A DNA stretch of 64,000 nucleotides from Megamerina dolium. Taxonomy: Eukaryota > Arthropoda > Insecta > Diptera > Megamerinidae. Positions 11,060-23,540 of the stretch are shown one piece after another (the first letter of the stretch is position 1; each line of letters starts with the position of its first letter). The notes under the pieces were generated by a model. The model did no database searches. It saw only the letters and a program-made list of their open reading frames with translations, and was not told where the DNA came from. The position numbers were made by a program, and so were the translations under genes. The stretch lies in assembly GCA_963854835.1 (NCBI GenBank), contig OY978526.1:68606418-68670417 (forward strand). Direction: 5' to 3'.

Positions 11060-11768
11060 ATTTCCCATTATTTTTTTCAGGTGTCCACATACGACTGTCA
11101 TTCGTTGACATTTGACAAAGGAGAACTAGAGATTTTCAAATATGAATCGATGCATGCTTGCACAATTTCACAGGATTTCACAAACAAAAATTGTTCTTAA
11201 TGATTAGGCTCATTTTCATCTGTTTGGCTCTGAAAACGCAAAGAGAAATGATGGAACAACCTCTCCATTCACAACGAGTGACAATTTGGTGCGATTTTTA
11301 GAGTGGCTATGTTATTGGGCCATATTTTTTGGAAAATGATGCTGGTACGACTTTTTCAGTGAATGCATTGTGTCACCGAACAATGTTAACTGACTTTTTT
11401 GGGCCTGAAACTGATATTATCGACTTGGATGATGTTTTTTTTTCAACATGACGGTGTGACATGCCATACACCTGGTCACACAATGGCTCTGTTGTGTGAA
11501 AAATTTCCTGGACGTGTGATTTCTTGAAATGGAGACTTTGAGTGGCCACCGAGATCGTGCGACTTAACACCATTAGACTTTTTTTTTGCGGCTACGTTAT
11601 AGATTCAGTCTACGCCAATGCTCTGGCAAATATTGAAGCACTCAAAGACAATATTACAGCTGTTATTCCCGAAATAGGGCCGCAATTATGCGAAACGGTG
11701 ATGAAAAAAATTCATTAAAAGAATGGTCATATGAAAGAAGTGTGCGGTGAACATTTGGCTGAGATATT
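11060..11768 (+). mobile_element. Degenerate relative of the DD41D mariner transposase
   Basis: In broken frames the plus strand reads VTIWCDF, GYVIGPYFLENDAGTTFSVN, QHDGVTCHT, MALLCEKFPGRVIS and WPPRSCDLTPLDFFF. These are the same blocks as the four DD41D copies but much diverged, with stops and T-run insertions. The HTH half is almost absent. The Jockey element at 11781 is inserted at its 3' end. Confidence 0.75.
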
Positions 11769-11780
11769 GTGTTTCATTAC

Positions 11781-13616
11781 TTTTTTTTTTTTTTTTTTTT
11801 TTGTTAGCTTATTTTTTTTTATTGAATCTTTCTTAAATACAAGAAACTAACAATAAGTATTCAAATCTTACAAACTAAATAAAACTATGTGATATCCCCT
11901 ACGTTCCATCACAATTTGGTGAGTCGCGAGATGTAGCAATTTTACAGCATATTCAGTGTGTCTTTTCTTTTTAATCGACGATGTCCCTTGCTCAGCAACA
12001 ATTGCCTAGCAAGGGGATTCGGATGATTGTGTAATTTTTGAATGTAGCTTCTGCAGGACATTGCAACTTCCTCAGAAATTGTGGATACATTTAAATCTCG
12101 ATGGATGTTAACGTTCCTCATATACCAAGGCGCGTTTACAATAATTCGCAGACACTTGGATTGTATTCGCTGCAATTTTTCGATATTAGAGGGAGATGCG
12201 GTGCCCCAAAACTGAATACCATAAGTCCAGATTGGTTTCAGGATTGCTTTATATAATAGCACTTTGTATTCAAGATTCAACTTTGATCTTTTGTGTAACA
12301 GCCACCATAACTGATTCATTTTAAGCTTGATCTGAGTTTTCTTTGCCTCTATGTGATTTTTCCATGTCAGCCTTCTGTCGAGGTGAATACCCAAGTACTT
12401 TGTTGAGGAACATTGTGGAACTGATTGGCCATTAATTTTAAGTGGGGGACATGTATCTAGCCTTAGCGTGAAGGTTACATGTACGCTCTTTGATTCATTG
12501 ACTTTTATACGCCATTTTGCTAGCCAGATTTCGAGAGAATCGACATGAGTCTGCAGGAGTTTAGTAGCTTCTATGGGTTTAGAGCGAGAGCACAATATTG
12601 CCGTATCATCAGCAAAGGTCGATATGAATGTATAGTTATTGTTGGGCATATCTGAAGTGTATAAGAGATACAGTAAGGGACCCAAAACGCTTCCTTGAGG
12701 AACGCCAGCGTGAATATCCAATGGATTTGTTGTGTAATCCTTGTGATGTACGAGAAATTGTCTTTTCGTGAGGTAGCTACTAAGCAATGAGGAGACATTT
12801 GCAGGCAGTAATAGTTTGAGTTTGTAAATAAGGCCATCGTGCCATACTTTATCGAAAGCTTGAGTGATATCAAGAGACAGCTGAGCAATACTTTTTTTCT
12901 TCAAAAGTGTTCCTAATCAGAGTTACAATGCGGTGGACTTGTTCTATTGTGCCGTGCTGTTTTCTAAATCCAAACTGATGTTGAGGAATCAGTTGGTTGA
13001 GATTAATAAATGGAGTTATATTAATGACAAGTAGCTTTTCGAATACTTTAGAAAGTAGAGGCAGGAGGCTGATAGGTCTGTACGATGCAACTTTTGTAGG
13101 GTCTTTTCCTGGTTTTGCTATCATAATAATTTTTGAAGTTTTCCAGCATTTGGGATAGTGTTTAATACGAAGGATAGCATTGAAAATGTGCATCAGATGA
13201 ATTACTGAAGCCGGAGGTAGCTCTTTTATCATTTTACCGGTAATTTTATCTGGACCAGGTGATTTTTTTGGGTTTAAATCTTTATAAATTGCTTTGAATA
13301 TGTCCTTTTTTTTAATTTTGAGCGTTATTGAGCAAGGTTGAGAGGTTAATATTGGTAATGAGGACTGTGAGGGTAGATTGGGTGTAAACACACTTTTTAG
13401 GTGGTTTGCAAAAGCCAAACCCTTCTCACAGTTGCTTCTAGCCCAATTACCGTCACTCAAACGGATGGGGGAATCAGTGAGAATTGGCCGATTTGATTTT
13501 TTTGCTGATTTCCACAAAGAGTAGTCTGACGCTTCACCAGGTGTTAATTTCGCTATGTGCTCTTCTAACTCTTTGTTGTTTTTATTTTTTAAGGCTTGCT
13601 TTAACTTTCGAGTGCA
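11781..13616 (-). mobile_element. Jockey-clade non-LTR retrotransposon, 5'-truncated, one frameshift in RT
   Basis: The minus strand encodes a reverse transcriptase with all main blocks: SPGPDKITGKMIKEL, VASYRPISLLPLLSKVFEKL, LDITQAFDKVWHDGL, AGVPQGSVLGPLLYLLYTSDM, TFADDTAIL (FADD catalytic box) and TKYLGIHLDRRLTWKNHI. The C-terminal thumb region ends at 11942. A poly-A tail (T-run on plus) occupies 11781-11802. A perfect 12-base target duplication, GTGTTTCATTAC, flanks it at 11769-11780 and 13617-13628. The only break is a one-base slip in an A-run near 12895, just before the AFDKVW block. The endonuclease and ORF1 are lost by 5' truncation. The apparent ATG near 13625 is contributed by the target duplication. 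Confidence 0.9.
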
Positions 13617-13628
13617 GTGTTTCATTAC

Positions 13629-14360
13629 TAAGCCTTGAGTTTGAACTTTGGATTATTATAAAATTATCAGCTCTTATAAAAAAATATTGCGTTTTTTTTT
13701 TTTTAAATTTGAAATGACACCTCTTGTTTAAATGCCTTATAAATTTACTTCCGAATTGACCATCACATATTAAAGTTATGATGAAAACAGCATTTGGACT
13801 CTTTTTTTCTGCGGTTAAAGAAATATTTTTTAATGGTGCCTACATTTTTTTCTCATCGATCTCGCTCAATGCATAGAGTACTAAGACATGTACCGTATAC
13901 GTGAGCGACATATTAAATCACACTTTTACCTCTTCAAACTTCCATTTCTCAGAATAATTATAGAGAAGGAACTATATACACCTGCAAGAGGGTTATAGGC
14001 AAAAGATGAGGAATGGACCCTAATAAAGCCGTCCCAAGATATGTATTTTTTAGTGTTACAATCTGGCGGACATCGTTATACAAAATCACCCACAGGTGAC
14101 ACAGGATAAGCTCTGATTCAACCTCTTTCAAGGCACTATTTATATCAACTTGACACACCGTCGTTTATTGGGCCACAACACCACTTGCATACGACTGCAT
14201 AAGTTGAAGGCTCTTACACTTATATTTTATATACGGCTATTGCATGTTTGAATTCACAGCAAGAGCATTCTATTCAGTTTTATTACATTTGTCAATTAAT
14301 AATTTGAATAAAGGTTAACTTCATAAATGACATATATGAATGATACATGTTCAGTAGCTA
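13629..14360. other. Intergenic, no gene recognised
   Basis: AT-rich DNA between the Jockey insertion and the promoter of receptor 14525. A 66-codon minus-strand frame (13958-14158) has no recognisable similarity. Confidence 0.3.
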
Positions 14361-14368
14361 CCCTTGGG
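14361..14368 (+). promoter_or_regulatory. CCCTTGGG variant of the receptor promoter palindrome
   Basis: AGCTACCCTTGGGACAAATA lies 164 bases before the ATG of receptor 14525, with one change from CCCATGGG. GGAATAGTATGAG follows near 14475. Confidence 0.45.
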
Positions 14369-14524
14369 ACAAATACATCATATTCTTTGATTACAAAACA
14401 TTATGTCAACACGTGAATTAAACATTATAATAAAACAATGAATGGACAAAAATAGGATGTACATTTTAACGAATGGAATAGTATGAGTTCAAAAGCTGCC
14501 CAGTAGAGGTCAACTGAATGAATT

Positions 14525-16339
14525 ATGGCAGTGCAATTTTTAATAATCTTCTTGGTTGCAATGAATGTTCTATTACTTGCGAAAACGTTTGAATTTCCTG
14601 AAACAGAAAATATTGCAGTTGTAAATATGTTAAAAAATATTTATGTAGAAAATATATATGAGACAGTTCTTTTTATTGGAAGCGAACAAAGTATCGCATG
14701 CAAAGAAGTGAATATTTTTAGTGACAAATTCAAAGTGCCGAAAATTGTTCTTAGCCAAAATGACGCGGTGTACCTGAGACACTATTATAATCACAGACTC
14801 TTGGCAATAGTTTGTGTGGACAATTTTTGGGTCGATTCGGAAATATTATCAACATTGTCGAAAAATCTACAGCATATGCGTTCTACAAGGGTTCTGATAT
14901 TACTGCAGTCATATGAAAGCAACCAAATGTACACTCAAGAGTTAAGACATATTTTCGAAGTGTGTGAAAATTATCAAATGCTCAATGTTCTGCTCATCTT
15001 TCGTGATTTTAATGCGACACATAACTGCTATAGCTATAATAAATTTCCTCAGTTCAGCATTGAGAAATGGAAATATAGAACCCGACAGATTTATTCAAAT
15101 CGTTTGAGAAATTTGAATGGATATTCAATTAGAACACTGCCAGATGATGCTGAGCCACGTAGTATTGTATACGTGGATGCCAATAATTCAGTAAAAATAA
15201 TAGGTTTTGCATATCTTTTACTCGAAGCATTGGCGGAGAGATTGAATGGCAATTTAGTCACACCGCATCCAGTAACACCGGGCAGGCGCTATCATTATGA
15301 TATGATATATTATACGCGCGATGGAACTTTGGATTTGCCTGCAAGTCTATCATTATCTTGATATTTTGAAAATTTCAATGAGATTTCATATCCTGTATAT
15401 TTCGCCAGCTGGTGTCTAATGTTACCGATGGAACAAGAATTATCGAAAAATGATATCATCTATTCGCTAACTATTTCAACACTGACATTGCTAACAGTAG
15501 TAGTCCAATTTATATCCTCACTGTTAATAGCGTGTAGTTGGCGGATATCAAGACGAATACATTCAATGATGTACTTGGATGTGCTTTTCAATAGCAGCAG
15601 TTTGCGTGGTTTACTTGGACAATCATTTCGCTACCCATCTAAAATAACCACAGCTTTATCATCATTCTTTATTTTGCTTTCCCTTAGTGGTTTCTTTTTG
15701 ACGAATATTTTGATTGTCTATTACAGTGCATTTCTAATACAACCTCCATTGCAACAATTGATTTCGAATATGGCTGAGCTCAGTCGATCATCCTTGAAGG
15801 TATTACTTTATCGGCCCGAGTATGCACTTCTACCGCAACAAATATTTGGAAATCACTGCAATATTTTTAATCTAACTGATGAAGCTCAATTAGTGTCAAA
15901 ACTACGGGATACACTTGATACAAGTATGGCTTTCACAGTATCAAGTGATCGTTGGAAAGTGTACGAAGAGCAGCAAAAGTATTTTGCACGTCGTCTCTTT
16001 CGTCTGAGTGATATATGTATTGATAATATGTTTTATTGGAATTTCATCATCCAGGAGAATTCGATATATCGCGACGTATTGAACGATTTCATAAACGAGG
16101 TCTATGCTGCTGGTCTCATCCAATTTTGGTTACAGTCTTCGGCACAATATATGATTAAAGCTGGACGTTTATCAAACAAGGATATGAGCGTTCCGCGAAT
16201 ATATGTCGCCCCTACCCTAAAGGATTATTGGTGTATTTGGATATTTTACACTAGTGCCATTGCAATATGTTTGTTGTGTTTCATATTCGAATGTATGTGG
16301 TTTAATTTGATTAGGAAATATTACATTATTCGAATTTAG
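14525..16339 (+). pseudogene. Ionotropic receptor (subfamily A), complete but for one in-frame TGA
   Basis: It has 604 codon positions plus stop. The signal peptide (MAVQFLIIFLVAMNVLLL) is followed by YVENIYETVLFI, MLNVLLIFRDFNATHNCYSYNK and lobe 1, in which the block TRDGTLDLPASL corresponds to the glutamate-receptor G-x-x-D-I-A-x-A-P-L motif. M1, pore loop RGLLGQSFRYP, M3, lobe 2 (FARRLFRLSDICI, ENSIYRDVLNDFINEVYAAGLIQFW) and M4 are all present. At 15359-15361 a TGA replaces the GGA (Gly) seen in receptor 27549. The frame is otherwise open on both sides. Termination there would leave only the extracellular N-terminal half. AATAAA is at about 16371. Single-stop pseudogene and readthrough gene are both possible. 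Confidence 0.88.
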
Positions 16340-16497
16340 CGGTTATAGTTGAGAAAATTGATACTCAAAAAATAAATGATTTTATCACTTCGAATGTAAT
16401 CACATAAGCAAATCGGAGAGTATGTTTAATCATGCTGCAAATAATTGTTTGTGATTTGTTTTGTGAATATGCTTCTAAAATCAGTATAGGGGAGTAA

Positions 16498-16566
16498 GTT
16501 TTGGAAACAATTTACACCAAAAATACATATGAGACTGTGACGCACACAAAGAGGAATGTGAATTAA
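16498..16566 (+). pseudogene. Tiny N-terminal receptor relic, left piece
   Basis: VLETIYTKNTYETV is readable here. It matches the subfamily A block LEEIYIENVYETV near residues 35-50. A mariner relic follows directly, and a continuation of the receptor block lies at 17748. Upstream codons and promoter are not recognisable. Confidence 0.5.
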
Positions 16567-17571
16567 TTTAAAAAATATAATTTTGTTTTCTTGTTTGCAC
16601 GGTTTTGTTCAATAACTTGTTGCCATTCTGAAGGTAATTTCATAATGCCACTCTCATAGAACCCTCGTCCCTATTGGCAAAAAATTGGGACAGTCGATTT
16701 TCACAAGCTTCTCTTGAGGTGAATTTTTCACCCGCAAAATCATTCGCCAGGAACAGGTATTAATCACTTGATGCCAGGTCCGGACTATAAGCTGGATGCA
16801 TAAGAACCTCCCAACCAATCTCCTGGAGCCTCTGGCGAATTTATATTGATGTGTGTGGCTTGGCGTTGTCCTGATGGAACACAATTCCTCTCCTATTTCA
16901 ATTCCGTCTGGGCGATTGCTTCCTTCAGGCAGTCCAATTGTTGACAGTACGAGTCCGAATTAAGAGTTTGGCCGTAGGGGAGCAGCTCATAGTAGACGAT
17001 TCCCTGCCAATCCCACCAAACACATACCAAAACCTTCCTGACCGTCAATCCTGGCTTGGACACCGTTTGCGCCGGCATAACGCGATTCGACAACGAAAGT
17101 TTTCACGTGACGTTGTCGTAAGTAACCCACTTTTCATCACCAGTAACCATCCGCTTCAGAAATGGATCGATTTTGTTGCGATTCACCAGCGATTCGTAGA
17201 TGTAGATTCGGTCCATGAGGTTTTTTTTTTTGCGTTAGCTCGTGTGGAACCCATACATCGTGCTTCTTTTTGTATCCAGTATTATTTAAATGGTTCCAAA
17301 CGGTTTTTAGAAACAGTGCTTACATGACGGTCAGACTCGACGATTTCCATTATTTTATCGAAATTTTCGACAATTGGCCTTCCAGAGCGTGGTGCATCTT
17401 TGACATCAAAATTACCGGAACGGAATCGACGAAACCAAAATTTCACATGATTGGCTGTTACAGTATCAGGATCATAAACACTCTTCATATTTCAACCGTC
17501 TGGCTTACGTTTTCACCTTTATCGAGGAAAAACTGTAAAATATGGCGTATTTTCTCTTTACTCGTGTCCAT
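16563..17571 (-). mobile_element. mariner (DD34D) transposase pseudogene
   Basis: The minus strand starts at 17571 (MDTSKEKIRHILQFF) and shows HVKFWFRRFRSGNFDVKDAP (the mariner linker), LVCVWWDWQGIVYYELLP, and a third-D block near 16790 reading AYSPDLASSD. Stops and frame changes break it, and the HDNA block is damaged. It ends at TTA 16563-16565. The right end of the element is probably near 17735 at the phrase TACTACACCTTATA. The left terminal repeat was not found. It sits inside a receptor relic. Confidence 0.8.
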
Positions 17572-17747
17572 CTTTGACGCGTTGCCAAACAATACTGAGT
17601 CAAGCAATCACAAAACTGCCTGAAAAGTTTATTTAGTACGAAATCCAGATCGCACTTATACAACGCGAGATACAGATGACTAAAGCCATTTATTGGAAAA
17701 ATAATGTATTGCTTTTTACTACACCTTATATTAGAAGGGCTGCAAGT

Positions 17748-17800
17748 TTCGGAAATTATTCTTACACAGAATCATGTTGTATTGGAACTACCCAATTTGC
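17748..17800 (+). pseudogene. Tiny N-terminal receptor relic, right piece
   Basis: SEIILTQNHVVLELP is readable and matches the receptor block VPKIILTQNHVVYM. In intact genes this block follows the one preserved at 16498 by about 35 residues. The two pieces are therefore one receptor split by the mariner element. Confidence 0.5.
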
Positions 17801-19771
<1,971 letters not shown>

Positions 19772-20035
19772 GATTAAGGCAAGAATTGGCAATTTTTCCG
19801 GCAGTAACAATTTGGCAAAAATGCTTCTTAAAAGAGCTCTGTGACAAAACTAAGTTAAACTGATGTCACAAGGGTTCTGCCATTCGGAACCGGCTAATAT
19901 GAGTAGGTACCTTCTAATGCTGTCCAAATTTAACAAGCACAATAGTATTGGAAGAGAAACCCGGTGGTATCACAATGAGCCTTTTTGGCCTAAGTGCGTC
20001 CTCTCAGAGAGAGGGACCTAATCTAACCTAATATC
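19772..20035 (+). mobile_element. SINE fragment without tRNA head, variant 3' end
   Basis: The body runs from GGCAATTTTTCCGGCAGTAAC to the end. The 3' part is CTCTCAGAGAGAGGGACCTAATCTAACCTAAT rather than the short tail of the 1657 copy, and it shares that end with the copy at 22258. It belongs to a second subfamily. Confidence 0.7.
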
Positions 20036-20949
20036 TCACCGTATAAAGTAGTTTTTTTTTAGGAAGAGAAAGCATCGAAGACCTTAAAATAGTGTGGGAT
20101 TTCAACCCACTAAAATTTCCTCTATGTCAAGTTGTTTAACTAGTACAAACATCTGTCACTTGATCGGAAAACAAATTCAAGGACGGTGACACATATATCA
20201 TATTGTCCTAATTGGTCGTGCCTGTTCGCAATTGCGTTGCACAATGATTTAAAATAAGCAAATTTTACAATAAATCTTGACGATATTGAAGTTGTTCTTA
20301 ACACTTTCGGTTTTCTGGTTTGGCAAATGTATATCAAAGTTCCATCGGTAACAACGCGGGCTGAGTTATTCGATATTTTGTGAATGACATAGAAATTCAA
20401 CAAGCATTATAAAACATACATATTACATGTAACAATTTCATTTGAATATTATTTACCTGCGATTGATATATCCTTATTAGTTGAGTATTTAATTGAGACT
20501 AATTCGGCATCCGTTAGAACTATATGCAAGGTGACTTTGTAATTTTAAATTTGTTCTAACTTATCATCGTTGTGTAGGCATCACTATTCCATGAATAGCA
20601 AGCGGTTTATTTTTCCAAAGAAAGCATTAAAATACAACTTAAGTTGCTGAGTTAATATTCTAGGTTAATTGAGATTTGCTATATCAAAAATCTAAGTCTG
20701 CTATAGAGACTGCTTTCAAAAATGTTACATTTACGGGTAGATAGATATTAACCCTTATCGAAAATTTAATTTTATTACTCCTTTAGTTTTAGAGTTAGCT
20801 AGACACTTTGAAATGAAGAGTTTATTGGTTTCTTAATGGTTTTAATTTTGTGATGGCAAAAAGTTTCATTAAGATTGTGTAATTAGGGGAACTGAATATG
20901 ATTTTTTAGGGGTTCATTCAATTTCAATGCCATATATTAAGGATTAAGG
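20036..20949. other. Intergenic, no gene recognised
   Basis: AT-rich with short open frames only. No similarity was seen on either strand. Confidence 0.3.
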
Positions 20950-21635
20950 ATTACAACAAATTGTATTGTAAATATATTTACAATACTTTATTTGATTACG
21001 ATGCTTTTAGACTACCACATAGACTTTTAAAAATTATTGTAAAAAGACAAATCTTTTGGGCAAAAGCAGTTCAGGACTTAGGAAGAAAATTTAATATTAA
21101 CAGAGATTATGGGAAAAAGCTCTGAAAAGTTCACGAGTATACAATTATTTAGATCACAATATTAGTAGTATTAGATGTGACCTTATTTATCTTGAAGGCA
21201 AAAAAAAATTCAAAATGCACTCTTTGCAACTTGAACGAATTAGAAACAATCGCCCACTTTTGTCCACTTTTGCCCAATATTGAAACGAATCCGATACCGA
21301 TATTTTGGATAACTTTACCTAGACCAAGATGAAGTTATTGATAGATTGAATGGAATGGTCTGGTTTGGTTTTTCACTGATGCGTTGGAATATAGAAACTT
21401 AATTGTAAACGAATATAATTAGCCTTGTGCATTTCTTTTGTCAACCAATCTGAGTTATTTTGTTATTCTCTATAATTATATTTTATTGGACAATTTTATT
21501 GTATAATTGTATTTTCCGACAGACGACCTTTGAGTCAATGTCGTAAATTCTTTGTTAAATAGTTTTAGGATATGTATGTATATTTTTAAGGCTGCTTAAT
21601 AAAACAATCTATCTATCTATCTATCTATTAAGAAA
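20950..21635 (+). mobile_element. Possible 3' fragment of a non-LTR retrotransposon
   Basis: Broken plus-strand frames read FDYDAFRLPHRLLKIIVKRQIFWAKAV and CTLCNLNELETIAHFCP. The latter is the Cys/His pattern common near the C-terminus of LINE polyproteins. The stretch ends in (ATCT)n at about 21605-21628, a plausible LINE tail. The clade cannot be named. Confidence 0.35.
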
Positions 21636-21703
21636 TTATAGCCCTCTCTGTTAGCTTTTCAACAAGCTATCATTTTTTAAAAATCGCACAATCAACAACT
21701 GTA

Positions 21704-22246
21704 CCAGGTGTACAAGCTTAAATCCGCTGTTTGCCTGTAGATGGCATTAGTGAGCATATTGAGTTATTATCGACTGTTCATCCTTTTTTTATGAGTTCGA
21801 AATCTATTTACATCAATTAGTAAACATCATCAGTGATTTCATACTAGTCTAGTCTAGTTTCGTGCCAGAAAAACAGCATATGCGGGAAGCTCTTCTTTTT
21901 TGCTTCAATTTGAAGAAATCTGCTGCTGAGTCGCATCGAATGCTTGTGGAGACAGTGCGCTATCGGAACGCGAGACGATACTGTGCGTTTGGTGGGATCA
22001 CCAGGGTGTCATCTACTACGAGCTGTTGAAACCTGGTGAAGCTGTCAATGCTCACCGCTACCACCAACAACTAGTGAAATTGCGCCGTGCTTTGGGTGAA
22101 AAAAGGCCTGGTTATTAACAAGGACACGAGAAGCTGATTTTTCTCCACCACAACGCCCCATCGCATACGTCAAAACTGGTCCAAAACTATGTGCTATGTG
22201 TTTTTTTTTTTACCGAAAAACAGCATATTTAAGCTTGTACACCTGA
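21704..22246 (+). mobile_element. Internally deleted mariner derivative with intact terminal repeats
   Basis: Inverted repeats (CAGGTGTACAAGCTTAAATC at left; the inverse of CAGGTGTACAAGCTTAAATA at right) are flanked by TA at 21702-21703 and 22247-22248. Inside are the transposase start (MREALLFCFNLKKSAAESHRML), then after a large deletion WWDHQGVIYYELLKPGE, QQLVKLRRALGEKRPG and LHHNAPSHTSKLV (second catalytic block). About 540 bases remain of an expected 1.3 kb. It is non-autonomous but has both ends. Confidence 0.8.
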
Positions 22247-22257
22247 TACTTAATCAA

Positions 22258-22515
22258 TTGTGGGTGCTGTAGCTCAGTGCTTAGTGCGTTGACCTTCTGA
22301 TCTGTAGGTCATGGGTTCAATCCCCGTCGATGTCACAAAGGTTTTGCCGTTCGGAACCGGCTAATATAAGTAGGTCCCTTCCAATGCTGTCCAAATTTAA
22401 CACGAGCAACAGTATTGGAACAGAAACTCGGTGGTATCACAATGGGCCTTTCTTGCCTAAATGTGTCCTCTCAGAGAGAGGGCAGCCACATAACCTAACA
22501 TAACCTAACCTAATC
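22258..22515 (+). mobile_element. tRNA-derived SINE, shortened subfamily
   Basis: The head GGGTGCTGTAGCTCAGTGC and box B GGGTTCAATCCCC are present. The middle of the body is deleted, since GTCGATG joins directly to TCACAAAGGTTTTGCCG. It ends with CTCTCAGAGAGAGGGC and repeats of AACCTA, like the fragment at 19772. Confidence 0.8.
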
Positions 22516-22805
22516 AATTAATTCATTTACTTAAGTTCAAAACTCGACTACAGAAAAATTCTCATTTTTTTTATTTGCATAATCAGGAAATTACAAACTC
22601 GACTTTTCTATTAGCTCTGTGGCAGAGTGGTGATTTATAGAGTGTATTAACTTTTCTATTTCTGGGCGGAGAATTGAAGTAGTTGGCTCGGACGATAGAA
22701 TGAGGTTGTGACATATATAGCCAACAACAACATTTTCTTTTAATATGGCTTGGACGCCATTCCGCTTGCTCATCATGACACCAATTGTAATTATTTACAC
22801 AATAT

Positions 22806-22881
<76 letters not shown>

Positions 22882-23360
22882 TATGGATTATTCTTTTATA
22901 GATTGCACGGATTTGGCAAAATATAAAATTTTACATTTCAGCGACAAATCGGCGAAAATTAAAAAAAAAAAATTCCTTACGTAAAATAAGTCTACACATG
23001 TATCGGGATTTCTCTCGGAAAACATGTTTAACGTAATACCGTTGGTCGAAATTTTGAAAAACGGCCTTTTCCTGCCAATCCCCAGGGGTAAATGACAGCA
23101 CCAATGCACGCACCATACACTTTTACAAAATGCAAATTTGTCATAATAATGGAGAGATTTTTTGTAGATTCTTTATACATTTTTATTAACCACAACTTAT
23201 GTGTGTGTATGGTCAAATTAAATAGACTTACACTTGTGCCACCTTCAATTTAATTTTTTTTTTTTATTTTTATTTATACTCGCCTACAATGATATTTTGT
23301 TTTTATATGTATCCCCATAAAATTTTCTTTGGCTGCCACCTTTGGCTACTTTTGGCCTTG
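22516..23360. other. Intergenic with (TA)n tract
   Basis: A (TA)n tract occupies about 22807-22876. Short minus-strand frames at 22591-22776 and 22888-23216 have no recognisable similarity. Confidence 0.35.
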
Positions 23361-23410
23361 TTGATTAACTATGCAGATGACATGCTTGTTTTTTTAGAAC
23401 ATATGGGACA
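23361..23410 (+). promoter_or_regulatory. Conserved receptor promoter: TAATTA/octamer-like block and degenerate palindrome
   Basis: TTGATTAACTATGCAGATGA at 23361-23380 is the counterpart of the block at 30765 and 618. It is followed at 23401 by ATATGGGACA, a decayed CCCATGGGACA. They lie about 180 and 140 bases before the ATG at 23541. Confidence 0.45.
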
Positions 23411-23540
23411 TGTTCATAATACATTACATACAGTTTCTATTCAAACATAAATGTGTATGAAATTACACAAACAGACGCACGTAATAATTAGTGTTATTAA
23501 ATGCTTTGAAAGCGACAGAAGTGAAATCTTAATATTTAAT

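Noticed and set aside
13617..13628. The ATG of the Jockey frame as a native start
   Set aside because: It lies in the target-site duplication, so the open frame begins by chance in a 5'-truncated copy.
23451..23540. An upstream start for receptor 23541
   Set aside because: The extra 30 codons precede the signal peptide and are not conserved. Paralogues start at MRIL.
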